A DNA stretch of 64,000 nt from VXYL01 sp965116345 (GCA_965116345.1 OZ220680.1:2976001-3040000), one strand, 5' to 3'; shown: positions 1 to 8,828, numbered from the stretch's first letter. The notes: generated by a model from the sequence alone, not told the origin. Numbers and translations are program-made.

Positions 1-126
1 ACCTTCCCTGGCGCGGCACAGGGATGTGCCGCCAAATTCAACGACGCAAGGAATTGAATTTTGCGCGCAAAAAATACCGTGCTCTTGTTTTTGCGTTTCT
101 GATCAAGCCAAGGATTGCTTGATCAG
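1..126. repeat. Interspersed palindromic repeat, copy A
   Basis: Two hairpins are visible. GCGGCAC at 13-19 pairs with GTGCCGC at 26-32, and CTGATCAAGC at 99-108 pairs perfectly with GCTTGATCAG at 117-126. The leading ACCTTCCCT-GCGCGGCACA block and the TGATCAAGC palindrome recur at 38137-38194 downstream of the sulfatase gene, so this is a dispersed family. Between the hairpins lies AT-rich sequence (about 34-95) with no gene that I can support. Confidence 0.6.
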
Positions 127-212
127 AGATGGACGGGGCGCAGTCGCGCCTTGGCCAAATCTTCCGGTTTCGCGTTCCCGTAGTCGGGCCTGTGGGTTGA
201 TCGTCGTTTCAT
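123..212 (-). CDS. Possible 29-residue small protein, perhaps C-terminally truncated
   Basis: An ATG at 212-210 follows a strong ribosome binding site (AAGGAGG, 4 nt away). It reads 29 codons, with a PEDLAKA segment in the middle, and stops in the TGA of the TGATCAAG palindrome at 99-126. The good ribosome binding site and the stop lying inside a repeat suggest that the repeat cut short a slightly longer small gene. I cannot assign a function. The neighbour on the other side is a truncated Uma2-like gene, so this edge may be decayed accessory DNA. Confidence 0.35.
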   Translation of the reverse strand: MKRRSTHRPDYGNAKPEDLAKARLRPVHL

Positions 213-611
213 GCTCCCTCCTTACGACGTTGATTCGCGCTCAAAGAGTATCATGTACCCAGCACCCCACGTCCAAAGGAACAAGGTGCAGCACAGCACC
301 ACGAGCTTCAACAACAGGCCGAGGACATTGGTGTCTTATCGTCAAGATTCTTAACCGCATCAAAAAACGTTTGGCGAGGATAATATTGACTTATCCCAAT
401 TTCTCCTGCCAAACTTCGGTATGCCCAATACAGCATGAAACCCAATTCATGCCGGGAGTCTAATCAGCGGGCGGGCCGCGCTGTCGAGGTGTTGCCGCCA
501 TCGACGTGGCGTTCGCGTCGGCACCCACGTGGGGCTTGCCTTCGTCATCCACGTGAAGCCGCTTGCGGACTCTGGTCGCCACCAGCGGCGGCGCGTACAA
601 TCCGCTGCTCT
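213..611. other. Intergenic region with no supported gene
   Basis: About 400 bases between the possible small gene and the tRNA. Frames through here are low quality, with many arginine, cysteine and serine runs and no recognisable domain. No rho-independent terminator or CRISPR-like repeat is visible. It must contain the tRNA promoter, but I see no convincing -35/-10 pair. Confidence 0.4.
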
Positions 612-688
612 GCGCCCGTAGCTCAACTGGATAGAGTACCAGGCTTCGAACCTGGTGGTTCGGGGTTCGAGTCCCTGCGGGCGCGCCA
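612..688 (+). tRNA. tRNA-Arg, anticodon TCG
   Basis: The sequence folds into a full cloverleaf. The acceptor stem is GCGCCCG (612-618) with CGGGCGC (678-684). The anticodon stem CCAGG/CCTGG encloses loop CTTCGAA with anticodon TCG, and the T arm contains GGTTCGAGTCC. Discriminator G is at 685 and an encoded CCA is at 686-688. It reads CGA codons as arginine. It stands alone, with no neighbouring tRNA and no integrase, and I see no duplicated 3' end that would mark an attachment site. Confidence 0.95.
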
Positions 689-858
689 TATTCTCAAGAA
701 GCAGCGCTTCAGTTCCTCACTTCGAGTCGGTCACCCTGCATTCGCACAAATGTGTACTCAAGGCATTGTGTTTGCTGCATATTGTTGTCCATGCACTGTT
801 CCGTCGGCCTCCTGCACGCTATGCTTCGCCATCGTTGTAGGTTGGTCAGGAGGTAGCG

Positions 859-1323
859 TTGGCTGGAAGAACCGTCACCGCGCTAACGAAGGACGATGCC
901 GAGCCCAAGACCGCCATCAGGTTGACCGGCTGCCGGCCTGTCCGGGTTACCCGCGACGAAATCGCGGACTATGAGGGCCGCTACGAGTACTGGGACGCCG
1001 AGACCGAGATCGCCTGGGAGGTCCGCGAACCCAGCCCGAGGCACGAAGAGCCGTGCAGTCGGTTCGTCGAACTGGTTGCCGACATCGCCAAGATGCGTGG
1101 TAGGCCGATCGCGATGTTCGGCCACGCCGACCTCCAGGAGTGGGACGCTGACGGCGGCCGGCTGCGATCCGCGCAGGCCGACGCCTCCATCTACCTCGAC
1201 CGTCCGAGCTACATTCCGCAAGCCTTCGTGGTCCTGAGCGACACGCCGCAGCCCGACTTCCCTCCCCCCGACGTGGTGTTGGAGGTCGATCTGACCACCG
1301 ATGTCCGCACGAGGAAACGCTAA
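859..1323 (+). pseudogene. Truncated Uma2-like (DUF820) endonuclease-family protein
   Basis: The frame opens with TTG at 859, 5 nt after a perfect AGGAGG at 848-853, and gives 154 residues. The middle (WEVREPSPRHEE, then SIYLDR and PPDVVLEVDLTTDVRTRKR) resembles the Uma2 family, whose fold is PD-(D/E)XK nuclease-like. The family pattern runs on past the PD...E...R/K block into a WG-PE-W segment. Here a TAA falls directly after RTRKR, and neither other frame restores that tail. It is therefore probably a C-terminally truncated, inactive copy. Family assignment is from sequence pattern only. It lies alone between a tRNA and a VOC gene. Confidence 0.5.
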
Positions 1324-1482
1324 GGGCGGTACTCGATTGCACGGACATGGACGACTTCCTCCTTCGGCTCGGTGCTATGGACTGACCCTACCGCACGGGA
1401 AGGAGCAACCATCCCGCCCGCCTGGATGACGAAGTGCCCACGCGATCCGCGGGCCGGACGCATACATGACCGGACACGAGCA

Positions 1483-1878
1483 ATGCCCATAGCCAGATTC
1501 GACCACGCCGCGTTACCCATTGCCGATGTCGACACCATGCTGCGCTTCTATGGGAGGCTCGGTTGCGACGTCGTGGAGGTCCAGCCGCCGCTGTTCTATT
1601 CCGTGGTATTCGGCGACAACAAGATCAACTTCCATGGTCCACAGGCTTGGCAGTCGGGAACGTTCACGTTGCGGGGACCATCGGCCCGGCCCGGCTGTGG
1701 CGACATCTGCTTCGTCTGGGACGGATCCGCGGACGAACTGGCTGAGACGCTCGCGCGGGTCGACGCGCCGGTGGTGGAAGGACCGGTGCCGAGGGTCGGC
1801 GGCCGGGGCGAAACGGGGATGAGCACCTACATCCGCGATCCCGACGGCAATCTCCTGGAGTTCATCGTCTACCCCTGA
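1483..1878 (+). CDS. VOC (glyoxalase/bleomycin-resistance) family protein
   Basis: 131 residues, one vicinal-oxygen-chelate module pair. The N-terminal strand has FDHAALPIADVD, where His is the usual first metal ligand, followed by MLRFYGRLG. The C-terminal half ends with YIRDPDGNLLEFIVYP, with the usual glutamate ligand in LLEF. The second-module position that normally carries His (xHxaF) reads CGDICF here, so one metal ligand may be changed. The frame is open upstream to 1372, but that extension is arginine and proline rich and lacks family similarity, so I start at ATG 1483. It ends 6 nt from the 3' end of the convergent amidohydrolase gene. The substrate is unknown. Confidence 0.8.
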   Translation: MPIARFDHAALPIADVDTMLRFYGRLGCDVVEVQPPLFYSVVFGDNKINFHGPQAWQSGTFTLRGPSARPGCGDICFVWDGSADELAETLARVDAPVVEGPVPRVGGRGETGMSTYIRDPDGNLLEFIVYP

Positions 1879-1884
1879 GCACCG

Positions 1885-3324
1885 CTATGCTTCGAGCAAT
1901 GCCCGTGCTTCGGCCGCCACCCGGGTTCCGTCGAAGAACGCCGGATTGGTCTTGCCCCAGAAGTGCACCGGGTTCTCGAACACGAAGCGGCGGAACCCAT
2001 TGGCGTCGATCCGTCCATCCTCGACCAGTTCGTAGGCTTCGGTGACGACCTCCGACATGTCCTGCACGTCGAAGTGGCCGATGTCCGAGCCGAACAGGGT
2101 CTTGATCTCGGCACCCCCCGGGTTGCAGTCGCGGTTGAAGGCCCAGGCGTTGTTGGAGTCGTCCGCCTCGCAGCCGAAGTAGAACGGCTCGACGAACAGG
2201 GTGTTGAAGTCCTCCACCGAATCGATGCCGCAGGCGGCGTAGTCGTCGAGTTCGTCCAGTCCGCCGGTGGTTCGCGCGCCGCTGTTCGTGCTGATGCCGT
2301 TGCCGCTGCGGATGGCGTCGACCATCTCCGGCGGCGCGTATTGTTCGGCTAACGCGGCCAGTTCCGCCGTGTCCAGGTTTGCCGGGTTGACATCTTCCAG
2401 GGCATCGCGGTTGCGGATGTGCCAGTGGCCGATGAGGTCGGCGTAGAGCAGGCATGCGAAGCCCACACCGCCCTCGAGGAAGGCGAAATTGAGCTCCGGG
2501 AAGCGGCGCGTGACGCCACCTAGGAAGATCGCCTTGCACACCGCTTCGGACGCCGCCGCGAAGTGGCCGATGTGGTTGTAGCAGAAGTTCGACGGGGACA
2601 TGCGGAACGCCCGGCCTCGGGAGCCGCGGTGGAATGTCGGCGAGACGCCCAGTTCGCGGCACGTCCGCCACACCGGATCGTAGTCGTAGGCGCTGTCGAG
2701 GCCGATCACGTCGTACCAGACGGCGAGGTCGGCGGCATCGGGCCGGTCTTCGGCCACCTTGGCGATGGGCCGGTCGATCATGCTGTTCAGCATCACCGCC
2801 TTGAGGCCCAGTTCGCCGACGGCGTGCTCGAGTTCGGCGATCGCCTCTTCCGGGTGGTGCATGGGAATCACCGCGGGCGGCGTCATGCGGTCCTTGAGCG
2901 GCTCGAAGAGTTCCGCCTGGTAGATGTTGAAGGCCCGGCAGGCGGCGGTGCGCGCCTCGGCGTCGCTTACCCGGGGTAGTCCCAGCCCCATGGTCGGGAA
3001 CAGCACGGCGAAGTCGACGCCGAACTCGTCCAGGCGTTCGTAGAGCAGTTTCGGCATCATGGCCGTGGCGCGGTCGCGCGTGTTCTTGGTCGGTGCGCCC
3101 CAGAACGCCTCTTGGGCGACGTTTCCCCGGCGTCGTTCGGCGGGCGTCATTGTCAGCGAGCGCCGGACCCGCTCGCCGTTGATGTGCATGGCGCGCACGG
3201 CGGGCTCGCCACCGATCTTCTCCATCGCCGCGCCAACCACCGGCCCGTATTCCAGCCAATGGCCATCGGCGTCGATCACCGGATGCCCGAGACCGGCTCG
3301 CAGTCTTGCCCCGTCGTCGGCCAT
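1885..3324 (-). CDS. Amidohydrolase-2 family metal-dependent hydrolase
   Basis: 479 residues starting at ATG 3324-3322 behind GGGGAGGAAG. The open frame extends upstream to 3420 without family features. The N-terminus has VIDADGHWLE, a variant of the D-x-H metal-binding motif of the amidohydrolase-2 group (relatives: ACMSD, gamma-resorcylate and related decarboxylases/hydrolases). A histidine in SPTFHRGSRG and the late aspartate in LFGSDIGHFD fit the remaining TIM-barrel ligands. It is longer than classic ACMSD (about 330 residues), like the many uncharacterised 'amidohydrolase' proteins of environmental bacteria. Substrate unknown. It is divergent from the OpgB-like gene; the 226-nt gap 3325-3550 should hold both promoters. 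Confidence 0.82.
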   Translation of the reverse strand: MADDGARLRAGLGHPVIDADGHWLEYGPVVGAAMEKIGGEPAVRAMHINGERVRRSLTMTPAERRRGNVAQEAFWGAPTKNTRDRATAMMPKLLYERLDEFGVDFAVLFPTMGLGLPRVSDAEARTAACRAFNIYQAELFEPLKDRMTPPAVIPMHHPEEAIAELEHAVGELGLKAVMLNSMIDRPIAKVAEDRPDAADLAVWYDVIGLDSAYDYDPVWRTCRELGVSPTFHRGSRGRAFRMSPSNFCYNHIGHFAAASEAVCKAIFLGGVTRRFPELNFAFLEGGVGFACLLYADLIGHWHIRNRDALEDVNPANLDTAELAALAEQYAPPEMVDAIRSGNGISTNSGARTTGGLDELDDYAACGIDSVEDFNTLFVEPFYFGCEADDSNNAWAFNRDCNPGGAEIKTLFGSDIGHFDVQDMSEVVTEAYELVEDGRIDANGFRRFVFENPVHFWGKTNPAFFDGTRVAAEARALLEA

Positions 3325-3550
3325 GTCTTCCTCCCCTTCCACGCCAACGGGCGAGAGCTTACCCGACCCTGCCCGAATTGCGTAGAACGCGCCGTAGAAC
3401 GCGCCGTCGACCGGGGCCATGTCACAATCCGTGCTCCGTCACCCGAGGACACTCGATGCGAATCCAGTGGGGACAACTCGAACGTCTACGGCGATACGTC
3501 GAGACCACATCACCGGTCCGGGAGTCCGAGACGGCGCAGTAGGCGAGCGG

Positions 3551-5497
3551 ATGTACCCCACGGCCTATCTGTACTACCTGCTCCATCTCGTCCCGGTCGC
3601 GGCGGCGGTCTCCTTCAACGCGGCCTACGCCTACTGGCTGGTGTCCGGCATCGGCATCGCGGTCCTGGTGGTCTGGCTCTGGCGCGGCGGGATCTGGCAG
3701 CGACTCGTGGCGTTCGTGCTGAATGGGGCGACGGCGCTCGCAAACATCGCGCTGGCCTCTTCCCTCTACTTGCAGGGCACCGGGTTCAACGCGCCGTTCT
3801 TCCATCACCTGGACGGCGAGACGTTCGCCATCGCGAGGGAAGCATTCGCGCCGCTCTTCTTCGGCGCGTTGATCTACCTACTCGTGCTTTGCGCCTGGCC
3901 CCTGGTTCTCCGACGCCAAAGCGGCACCGTGGGACGAGTGCGTCTTGGGGTCGCCGCGAGTTTGGGACTCGTGTGCTACGCGCCGCTCATCTCACTTCTC
4001 GGCTACGGCGTCGAACGCCTCGGCGACGAGCGCGTGGCGACGATCATTCCGCAGACGTTGCCGAAGGCCATCGTTGTCGAGCCGCTCGTCGAACCAAGGA
4101 ACCTCGTCCTGGTCTTCGCCGAGTCCTTGGAGGCGACCTACAGCCGCGCCGGTGTTTTCGGCGAGGATTTGACCCCTCGTTTGAGCGATCTGGCGAAACA
4201 GGGGGCCCGCTTTACCGACATGCGCCAGGTGCGTGACACGGAAGCCACGATCACCGGCATGATCGCGGCCATGTGCGCTCTACCGCTGCGCACGAGCTTC
4301 ACCTGGGAGAACATCAACGTGTTGCTGCCGAACGTCGATGCGCCCTTGGGCGGACAAAACTGTCTCGCCGATGTGCTGACGGCGCACGACTACCGGACGG
4401 CCTACATGGGCGGTGCGCCGTTGGCATTCGCGGGGAAGGGAAAGTTCCTTGCGGCTCACGGATTCGATGAGCGCTACGGTCGCGAAGCCCTGCAGGCGCG
4501 TTTCCCGGATGCATCGCGGTCATCCGGCTGGGGTGTTCACGACGATGCCCTGTTCGCCTTCGCCGACGAAAAGCTCGAGGAGTGGAGTCGTGGCGAGGAG
4601 CCCTTCATGCTGGCCCTGCTGACACTGGACACACACCACCCGTCGGGACTCCCGTCGACGAGTTGCGGTCCGCGGGCGGGCATGAACGGGATGGAGTTCG
4701 CGGTGCGTTGTTCGGACCGGCTACTTGCCGAATTCATCGCCGGTGTGCGTGAGCGGCATCCCACCACCGTCGTCGTCCTGCTGTCGGACCACCTCGCGCA
4801 CCGCAACGACCTTTCGGGTGTGCTCATCGACCATGCCGAGGATCGCAGGCTGCGCTTCCTGGTGTGGGCACCGGATGCCGATGCCGCGGTCGTCGACAAG
4901 CCGGGCACGCACTTCGACGTGATGCCGACCCTGCTCGACTTCCTCGGCTTCGAGAACTGGCGTCGCCACAATCTAGGCGCTTCGCTGCTGCGCTTCGACA
5001 GTCCTTGGTTCGCCCTGGGTCCGGACTCACTCCCGGCGTTGATCCAGTCGCTACCACCCATTCGACTGCAGAGCGGCGACGAGATCGTCTTCGAAGCAAT
5101 GGGGCCTGTGATTCGCATCGACGGACGGAAGCTGTTGGCGAACGTCGAGGGACTCGCGCTCGAACAAGGAGAGCCTGGCATCTTCGCGGTCGAGTTCCAC
5201 GATGATGGCCGAGTCGCCGGTTTTCGGAGCAGCCGGTCGATGGAGGCGTTCAGCCTGGCTCTGCGCGAGTCGCCAAGGCCGGACAGCCTGCTGGTCGGCG
5301 TTTCGGCCAACGAGGCGTTCAACCGGCGCTTCGTCCCGAACGCGCCGGCCAAGCTCACCTACTTCACCGGGCGTTTCGGCACCGAGGCGTTCGCTGTGAA
5401 TCCACTCTGGTGGCGGGAGACCGTGGACGTGTCGGCCATACTCGATGCGCACACCGGGGCTATAGTCGGGTCGGACCCGGAGCGGACGACAAGATGA
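3551..5497 (+). CDS. OpgB/LtaS-like phosphoglycerol transferase (sulfatase superfamily)
   Basis: 648 residues. About five hydrophobic segments in residues 1-165 form a membrane anchor. An alkaline-phosphatase/sulfatase-type domain follows, with NLVLVFAESLEATY (acidic metal ligand), DTEATITGM (threonine nucleophile position) and LLSDHLAHRND (Asp-His ligands). The order matches OpgB and lipoteichoic-acid-synthase-like enzymes, which transfer phosphoglycerol from phosphatidylglycerol to periplasmic glucans or polymers. The C-terminal 180 residues are probably an extra periplasmic domain. I start at ATG 3551 because the first membrane segment begins just after it; the frame is open back to 3419. 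The stop overlaps the alr start by 4 bases (ATGA), indicating translational coupling. Confidence 0.82.
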   Translation: MYPTAYLYYLLHLVPVAAAVSFNAAYAYWLVSGIGIAVLVVWLWRGGIWQRLVAFVLNGATALANIALASSLYLQGTGFNAPFFHHLDGETFAIAREAFAPLFFGALIYLLVLCAWPLVLRRQSGTVGRVRLGVAASLGLVCYAPLISLLGYGVERLGDERVATIIPQTLPKAIVVEPLVEPRNLVLVFAESLEATYSRAGVFGEDLTPRLSDLAKQGARFTDMRQVRDTEATITGMIAAMCALPLRTSFTWENINVLLPNVDAPLGGQNCLADVLTAHDYRTAYMGGAPLAFAGKGKFLAAHGFDERYGREALQARFPDASRSSGWGVHDDALFAFADEKLEEWSRGEEPFMLALLTLDTHHPSGLPSTSCGPRAGMNGMEFAVRCSDRLLAEFIAGVRERHPTTVVVLLSDHLAHRNDLSGVLIDHAEDRRLRFLVWAPDADAAVVDKPGTHFDVMPTLLDFLGFENWRRHNLGASLLRFDSPWFALGPDSLPALIQSLPPIRLQSGDEIVFEAMGPVIRIDGRKLLANVEGLALEQGEPGIFAVEFHDDGRVAGFRSSRSMEAFSLALRESPRPDSLLVGVSANEAFNRRFVPNAPAKLTYFTGRFGTEAFAVNPLWWRETVDVSAILDAHTGAIVGSDPERTTR

Positions 5498-6579
5498 TGG
5501 AGCAAACCGAGGGCTTGGACTCGACCGGAGAGGGATCGGGCTCGGAGTCCGCCAGGCTTACCGTCGACCTCGGTGCGCTGCGGGCCAACTACCGGCGCGT
5601 TGCAGCGGCGGCACCGCGCACGGCCGCGGTGGTCAAGGCGAACGGCTATGGCACGGGCGCCGTACCGGCATTCGAGGCGCTGTGTGCCGAGGGATGCTGC
5701 GACTTCTTCGTCGCCACGCTGGAGGAGGGCGTCGAGCTTCGGCGTGTTTCCGCGGCGCCCCGCATCTACGTGTTCTCAGGCCCGTTGGACGACGGCGGTG
5801 CGCAGACGATGGCGGAAACAGCTCTGACTCCCGTGCTGAACGACGAGATCCAGGTGCGGCATTGGACGCCGTACCGCGATTTGCCCGTTGCCGTACATGT
5901 GGACACCGGGATGCACCGACTCGGCTTTCCCTGGGATGCCCTGTCCGCGGACCGGTTCGAGGGTCTGAACGTTCGCGTCGTGCTCTCCCATCTGGCCAAC
6001 GCCGATGAACCCGCCGACCCGATGACGGATCGCCAGGTCGATCGTTTCGCCCGCGCCAGGACGGTCTTTCCAGACGCGATCACCAGTCTCGCCAATTCCG
6101 CAGGCGCGCTGTCGGGTGTGGCCTCGGACATGACCCGGGCCGGCATCGCCCTCTACGGCGGCAACCCGTTCGCCACACAACCGAACCCCTTGCGTACCGT
6201 GGCGACCCTGGAGGCACGGGTGCTGGCCCTGCGACAGGTTGGCGGGAGCGAACCGGTCGGTTACGGGGGAACCCACACCACCACCGCCGAGACGTGCATC
6301 GCGGTCTTGGGGATCGGCTACGCGGACGGTGTCCCCCGGGTTCTGTCGAGCGAGGCGCAGGTGGCGTGGCAGGGCTCGCGCGTCCCCGTTGTCGGGCGTG
6401 TGTCCATGGACCTGATGCACATCGACGCCACGGCCGTCGTGGATGGTATTGCCGTCGGCGACTGGGTGGAGATCTTCGGTCCCACGGTGGGTTTGGATGA
6501 GATCGCCGCGTGGGCAGGCACCATCGGCTACGAGATCCTGACGCGCATCGGCACGCGCGTGACGCGAAGATATCCGTGA
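5494..6579 (+). CDS. alr: Alanine racemase
   Basis: 361 residues, the usual size for this fold-type III PLP enzyme, which interconverts L- and D-alanine for peptidoglycan. The PLP lysine is K48 in AVVKANGYG and the catalytic tyrosine is in VGYGGTHTT. RVSMDLMHIDAT and GYEILTRIGTRV are family blocks near the C-terminus. It starts at ATG 5494, inside the ATGA overlap with the OpgB-like gene; a second ATG follows directly. The first 20 residues are acidic and serine-rich, unlike the compact start of most Alr proteins. No second alr is visible in the window. Confidence 0.95.
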   Translation: MMEQTEGLDSTGEGSGSESARLTVDLGALRANYRRVAAAAPRTAAVVKANGYGTGAVPAFEALCAEGCCDFFVATLEEGVELRRVSAAPRIYVFSGPLDDGGAQTMAETALTPVLNDEIQVRHWTPYRDLPVAVHVDTGMHRLGFPWDALSADRFEGLNVRVVLSHLANADEPADPMTDRQVDRFARARTVFPDAITSLANSAGALSGVASDMTRAGIALYGGNPFATQPNPLRTVATLEARVLALRQVGGSEPVGYGGTHTTTAETCIAVLGIGYADGVPRVLSSEAQVAWQGSRVPVVGRVSMDLMHIDATAVVDGIAVGDWVEIFGPTVGLDEIAAWAGTIGYEILTRIGTRVTRRYP

Positions 6580-6602
6580 GCGTGACCACAACGTGACCAC
6601 AA

Positions 6603-6620
6603 CGCGCCCGCCAGGGCGCG
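6603..6620. terminator. GC hairpin downstream of alr (repeat family CGCGCCC-N4-GGGCGCG)
   Basis: CGCGCCC at 6603-6609 pairs perfectly with GGGCGCG at 6614-6620 around loop GCCA, 24 nt after the alr stop. No T run follows, so it may be a REP-like 3' stabiliser and not an intrinsic terminator. The same hairpin occurs at 11449-11466 and 41743-41760. A short direct repeat (GTGACCACAAC twice) lies just before it. Confidence 0.55.
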
Positions 6621-6677
6621 CGACCGCCCCCTAGGATATGATCCGCCCCCGTTTGAGATCAGACAGAGGGGAGCTTC

Positions 6678-7490
6678 ATGTCGTCAATCAAGCCCAACGG
6701 CGTTCTAGCCGGTCAGGTCGCCGTCATCACCGGCGCAAGCCGCGGCATCGGTGAGGCCATCGCCAAACGCTACGCCATGGAGGGGGCGAAGGTCGTCGTA
6801 TCGGCCCGCACCGTGGACCCGGCGGACCACTTCCTGCCGGGCTCGATCAACGAGACCGTGCAGGCGATCCGCGATGCCGGCGGCGAAGCGACCGCGGTCA
6901 AGGCCGACCTGTCCCAGGAGGAGGACCGCCACAGCCTCGTCAAGGCGACGGAAGACGCCTACGGGCCCGTGGACATCCTGGTGAACAACGCCGCGGTGAC
7001 CTGGTTCATGCCGGTCACCGACTTCGCCGAGAAGCGCTTCCGCATCATGATGGACGTGCAGGTGTGGGGACCGTTCGAGTTGGCCCAGCTGTGCCTGGGA
7101 TCCATGCTGGAGCGTGGCCGGGGCTGGATACTCAACATCTCGTCCCATGCCGCGATCCATCCCAACGCCAAGGCCCCCGGTGGCCACGGCGGTACCGTCT
7201 ACGGCATGTGCAAGGCGGCGCTGGAGCGGTTCACGACGGGGCTCGCGCAGGAGGTCTACGGTCGGGGAGTCGGGGTGAACGTGATCTCGCCGGGGCTGGT
7301 GGCGACGCCGGGCGTTGTTCACCACAAGCTCATCAACGAGTCCAACAAGGACCGCGTGACACCGGTCGAGCACATGGCCGAGGCGTGCCTCAGGTTGTGC
7401 CATGGCGATGCCGGCGAGATCACCGGGCGCATCGACTACGCCGATCAGGTGATGGCCGAGTTCGACCTCGAACCCGCCGACTTGATCTGA
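6678..7490 (+). CDS. Short-chain dehydrogenase/reductase (SDR) family oxidoreductase
   Basis: 270 residues, a single Rossmann domain. TGASRGIG at residues 18-25 binds NAD(P); ILVNNAAV is the NNAG-type motif. The catalytic Ser lies in ILNISSHAA, with Tyr175 and Lys179 in VYGMCK. The active site is complete, so it should reduce or oxidise an alcohol/ketone or acyl substrate, but the sequence does not identify which. It starts at ATG 6678 after AGGGGAG. It lies 15 nt upstream of a class III aminotransferase gene, which suggests a shared amine or amino-alcohol catabolic role. Confidence 0.9.
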   Translation: MSSIKPNGVLAGQVAVITGASRGIGEAIAKRYAMEGAKVVVSARTVDPADHFLPGSINETVQAIRDAGGEATAVKADLSQEEDRHSLVKATEDAYGPVDILVNNAAVTWFMPVTDFAEKRFRIMMDVQVWGPFELAQLCLGSMLERGRGWILNISSHAAIHPNAKAPGGHGGTVYGMCKAALERFTTGLAQEVYGRGVGVNVISPGLVATPGVVHHKLINESNKDRVTPVEHMAEACLRLCHGDAGEITGRIDYADQVMAEFDLEPADLI

Positions 7491-7505
7491 GGCCGATCCC
7501 CAAAG

Positions 7506-8828
7506 ATGACACGTCTACACAACGAACGGAGCCTCGACGCCTACTGGATGCCGTTCACCGCGAACCGGGCGTTCAAGGCTGACCCACGCCTTCTGGTGGC
7601 GGCCTCCGGCACCCGGTACCGCACCGACGATGGGCGCGAGGTGCTCGACGGCATTTCCGGTCTGTGGTGCTGCAATGCCGGTCACGGTCACCCTCGCATC
7701 GTCGAGGCGATCGCAGACCAGGTTGCGGAACTCGACTACGCGACGGCGTTCCAGGTGGGCCATCCCAAGGTGTTCGCCTTGGCGGAACGCCTGGCGGACA
7801 TGGCGCCGGAGGATGTCGACGCTGTGTTCTTCACCAACTCCGGTTCGGAGTCCGTCGACACGGCGTTGAAGATCGCGCTCGCCTACCACCACGCCCGCGG
7901 CGAGTCCGAACGCACCCGTTTCGTTGGTCGCGAGCGGGGCTACCACGGCGCGGGATTCGGCGGAACCAGCGTCGGCGGCATCGGCAACAACCGCAAACAC
8001 TTCGGTCCGCTCCTGCCGGGCGTCCTGCACCTGCCCCAGACCTACGATCTCGATCACCAGGCCTTCAGCCGGGGACAGCCCGAATGGGGCGCACACCTCG
8101 CCGACGAACTCGAGCGGATCGTCGCGGTCAACCACGCATCCACCATCGCGGCGGTGATCGTCGAACCCTTCGCTGGCTCCGCGGGTGTCCTGATCCCTCC
8201 CATCGGCTACCTGGAGCGGCTACGCGAGATCACCGCGAAACACGGAATCCTGCTGATATTCGACGAGGTCATCACGGCCTTCGGCCGGCTCGGTGCGGGC
8301 TTCGCGGCGGAGCGTTTCGGGGTCGTGCCCGACCTCATCACCATCGCCAAGGGACTGACCAGCGGCGCCGTGCCCATGGGGGCGGTGCTCGCCCGCGGGG
8401 AGATCCGCAAGACGATCATCGATGCCGCGCCCGATGCCATCGAGTTGTTCCACGGCTACACCTACTCCGGGCATCCGGTGGCCGCGGCGGCTGCACACGC
8501 GGCGCTGGATGTGTATCGCGACGAGGGGTTGTTCGAACGATCCCGTACGCTCGAACCGGTCCTCGAAGACGCACTGCACGGCCTGCGCGACAAGCCCCAC
8601 GTGCGCGACGTCCGCAACCTCGGCCTGGTGGGCGCGGTGGAGTTGGAGCCGCGCGCGGGGGAACCGACGGCGAGGGCCACCGAGGCGTTCGGCCGAGCTT
8701 TCGACCGCGGCATCCTGGTGAGGACCACGGCGGACATCATCGCCGTGGCGCCGCCGCTCATCGTCGCCGAGGACGAGATCGCAACGCTGGCCGCCGTGCT
8801 AGGCGATGTCCTCGACGGCCTGGACTGA
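7506..8828 (+). CDS. Class III aminotransferase (omega-amino acid:pyruvate type)
   Basis: 440 residues, normal length for PLP-dependent class III transaminases. Seen: GISGLWCCNAGHGHP near the N-terminus, FFTNSGSESVDTALK for cofactor phosphate binding, LLIFDEVITAFGRLG with the PLP aspartate, and ITIAKGLTSGAVPMG with the Schiff-base lysine. The overall pattern is closest to beta-alanine/omega-amino-acid:pyruvate aminotransferases. It follows the SDR gene by 15 nt and precedes a second class III aminotransferase by 90 nt, all on the plus strand. Confidence 0.92.
   Translation: MTRLHNERSLDAYWMPFTANRAFKADPRLLVAASGTRYRTDDGREVLDGISGLWCCNAGHGHPRIVEAIADQVAELDYATAFQVGHPKVFALAERLADMAPEDVDAVFFTNSGSESVDTALKIALAYHHARGESERTRFVGRERGYHGAGFGGTSVGGIGNNRKHFGPLLPGVLHLPQTYDLDHQAFSRGQPEWGAHLADELERIVAVNHASTIAAVIVEPFAGSAGVLIPPIGYLERLREITAKHGILLIFDEVITAFGRLGAGFAAERFGVVPDLITIAKGLTSGAVPMGAVLARGEIRKTIIDAAPDAIELFHGYTYSGHPVAAAAAHAALDVYRDEGLFERSRTLEPVLEDALHGLRDKPHVRDVRNLGLVGAVELEPRAGEPTARATEAFGRAFDRGILVRTTADIIAVAPPLIVAEDEIATLAAVLGDVLDGLD

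Noticed and set aside
26..463. 145-codon plus-strand frame at the left edge
   Set aside because: Starts in a hairpin, no ribosome binding site, no domain, and composition is typical of non-coding sequence.
612..688. tRNA-Arg as an integration site for an accessory island
   Set aside because: No integrase and no repeated tRNA 3' end found in the window.
1372..1482. N-terminal extension of the VOC protein
   Set aside because: No family similarity and no ribosome binding site; the domain begins right at ATG 1483.
1885..3420. Longer start for the amidohydrolase at 3420
   Set aside because: The extra 32 residues are repetitive (GAFYGAFYA) and the internal ATG at 3324 has a strong ribosome binding site.
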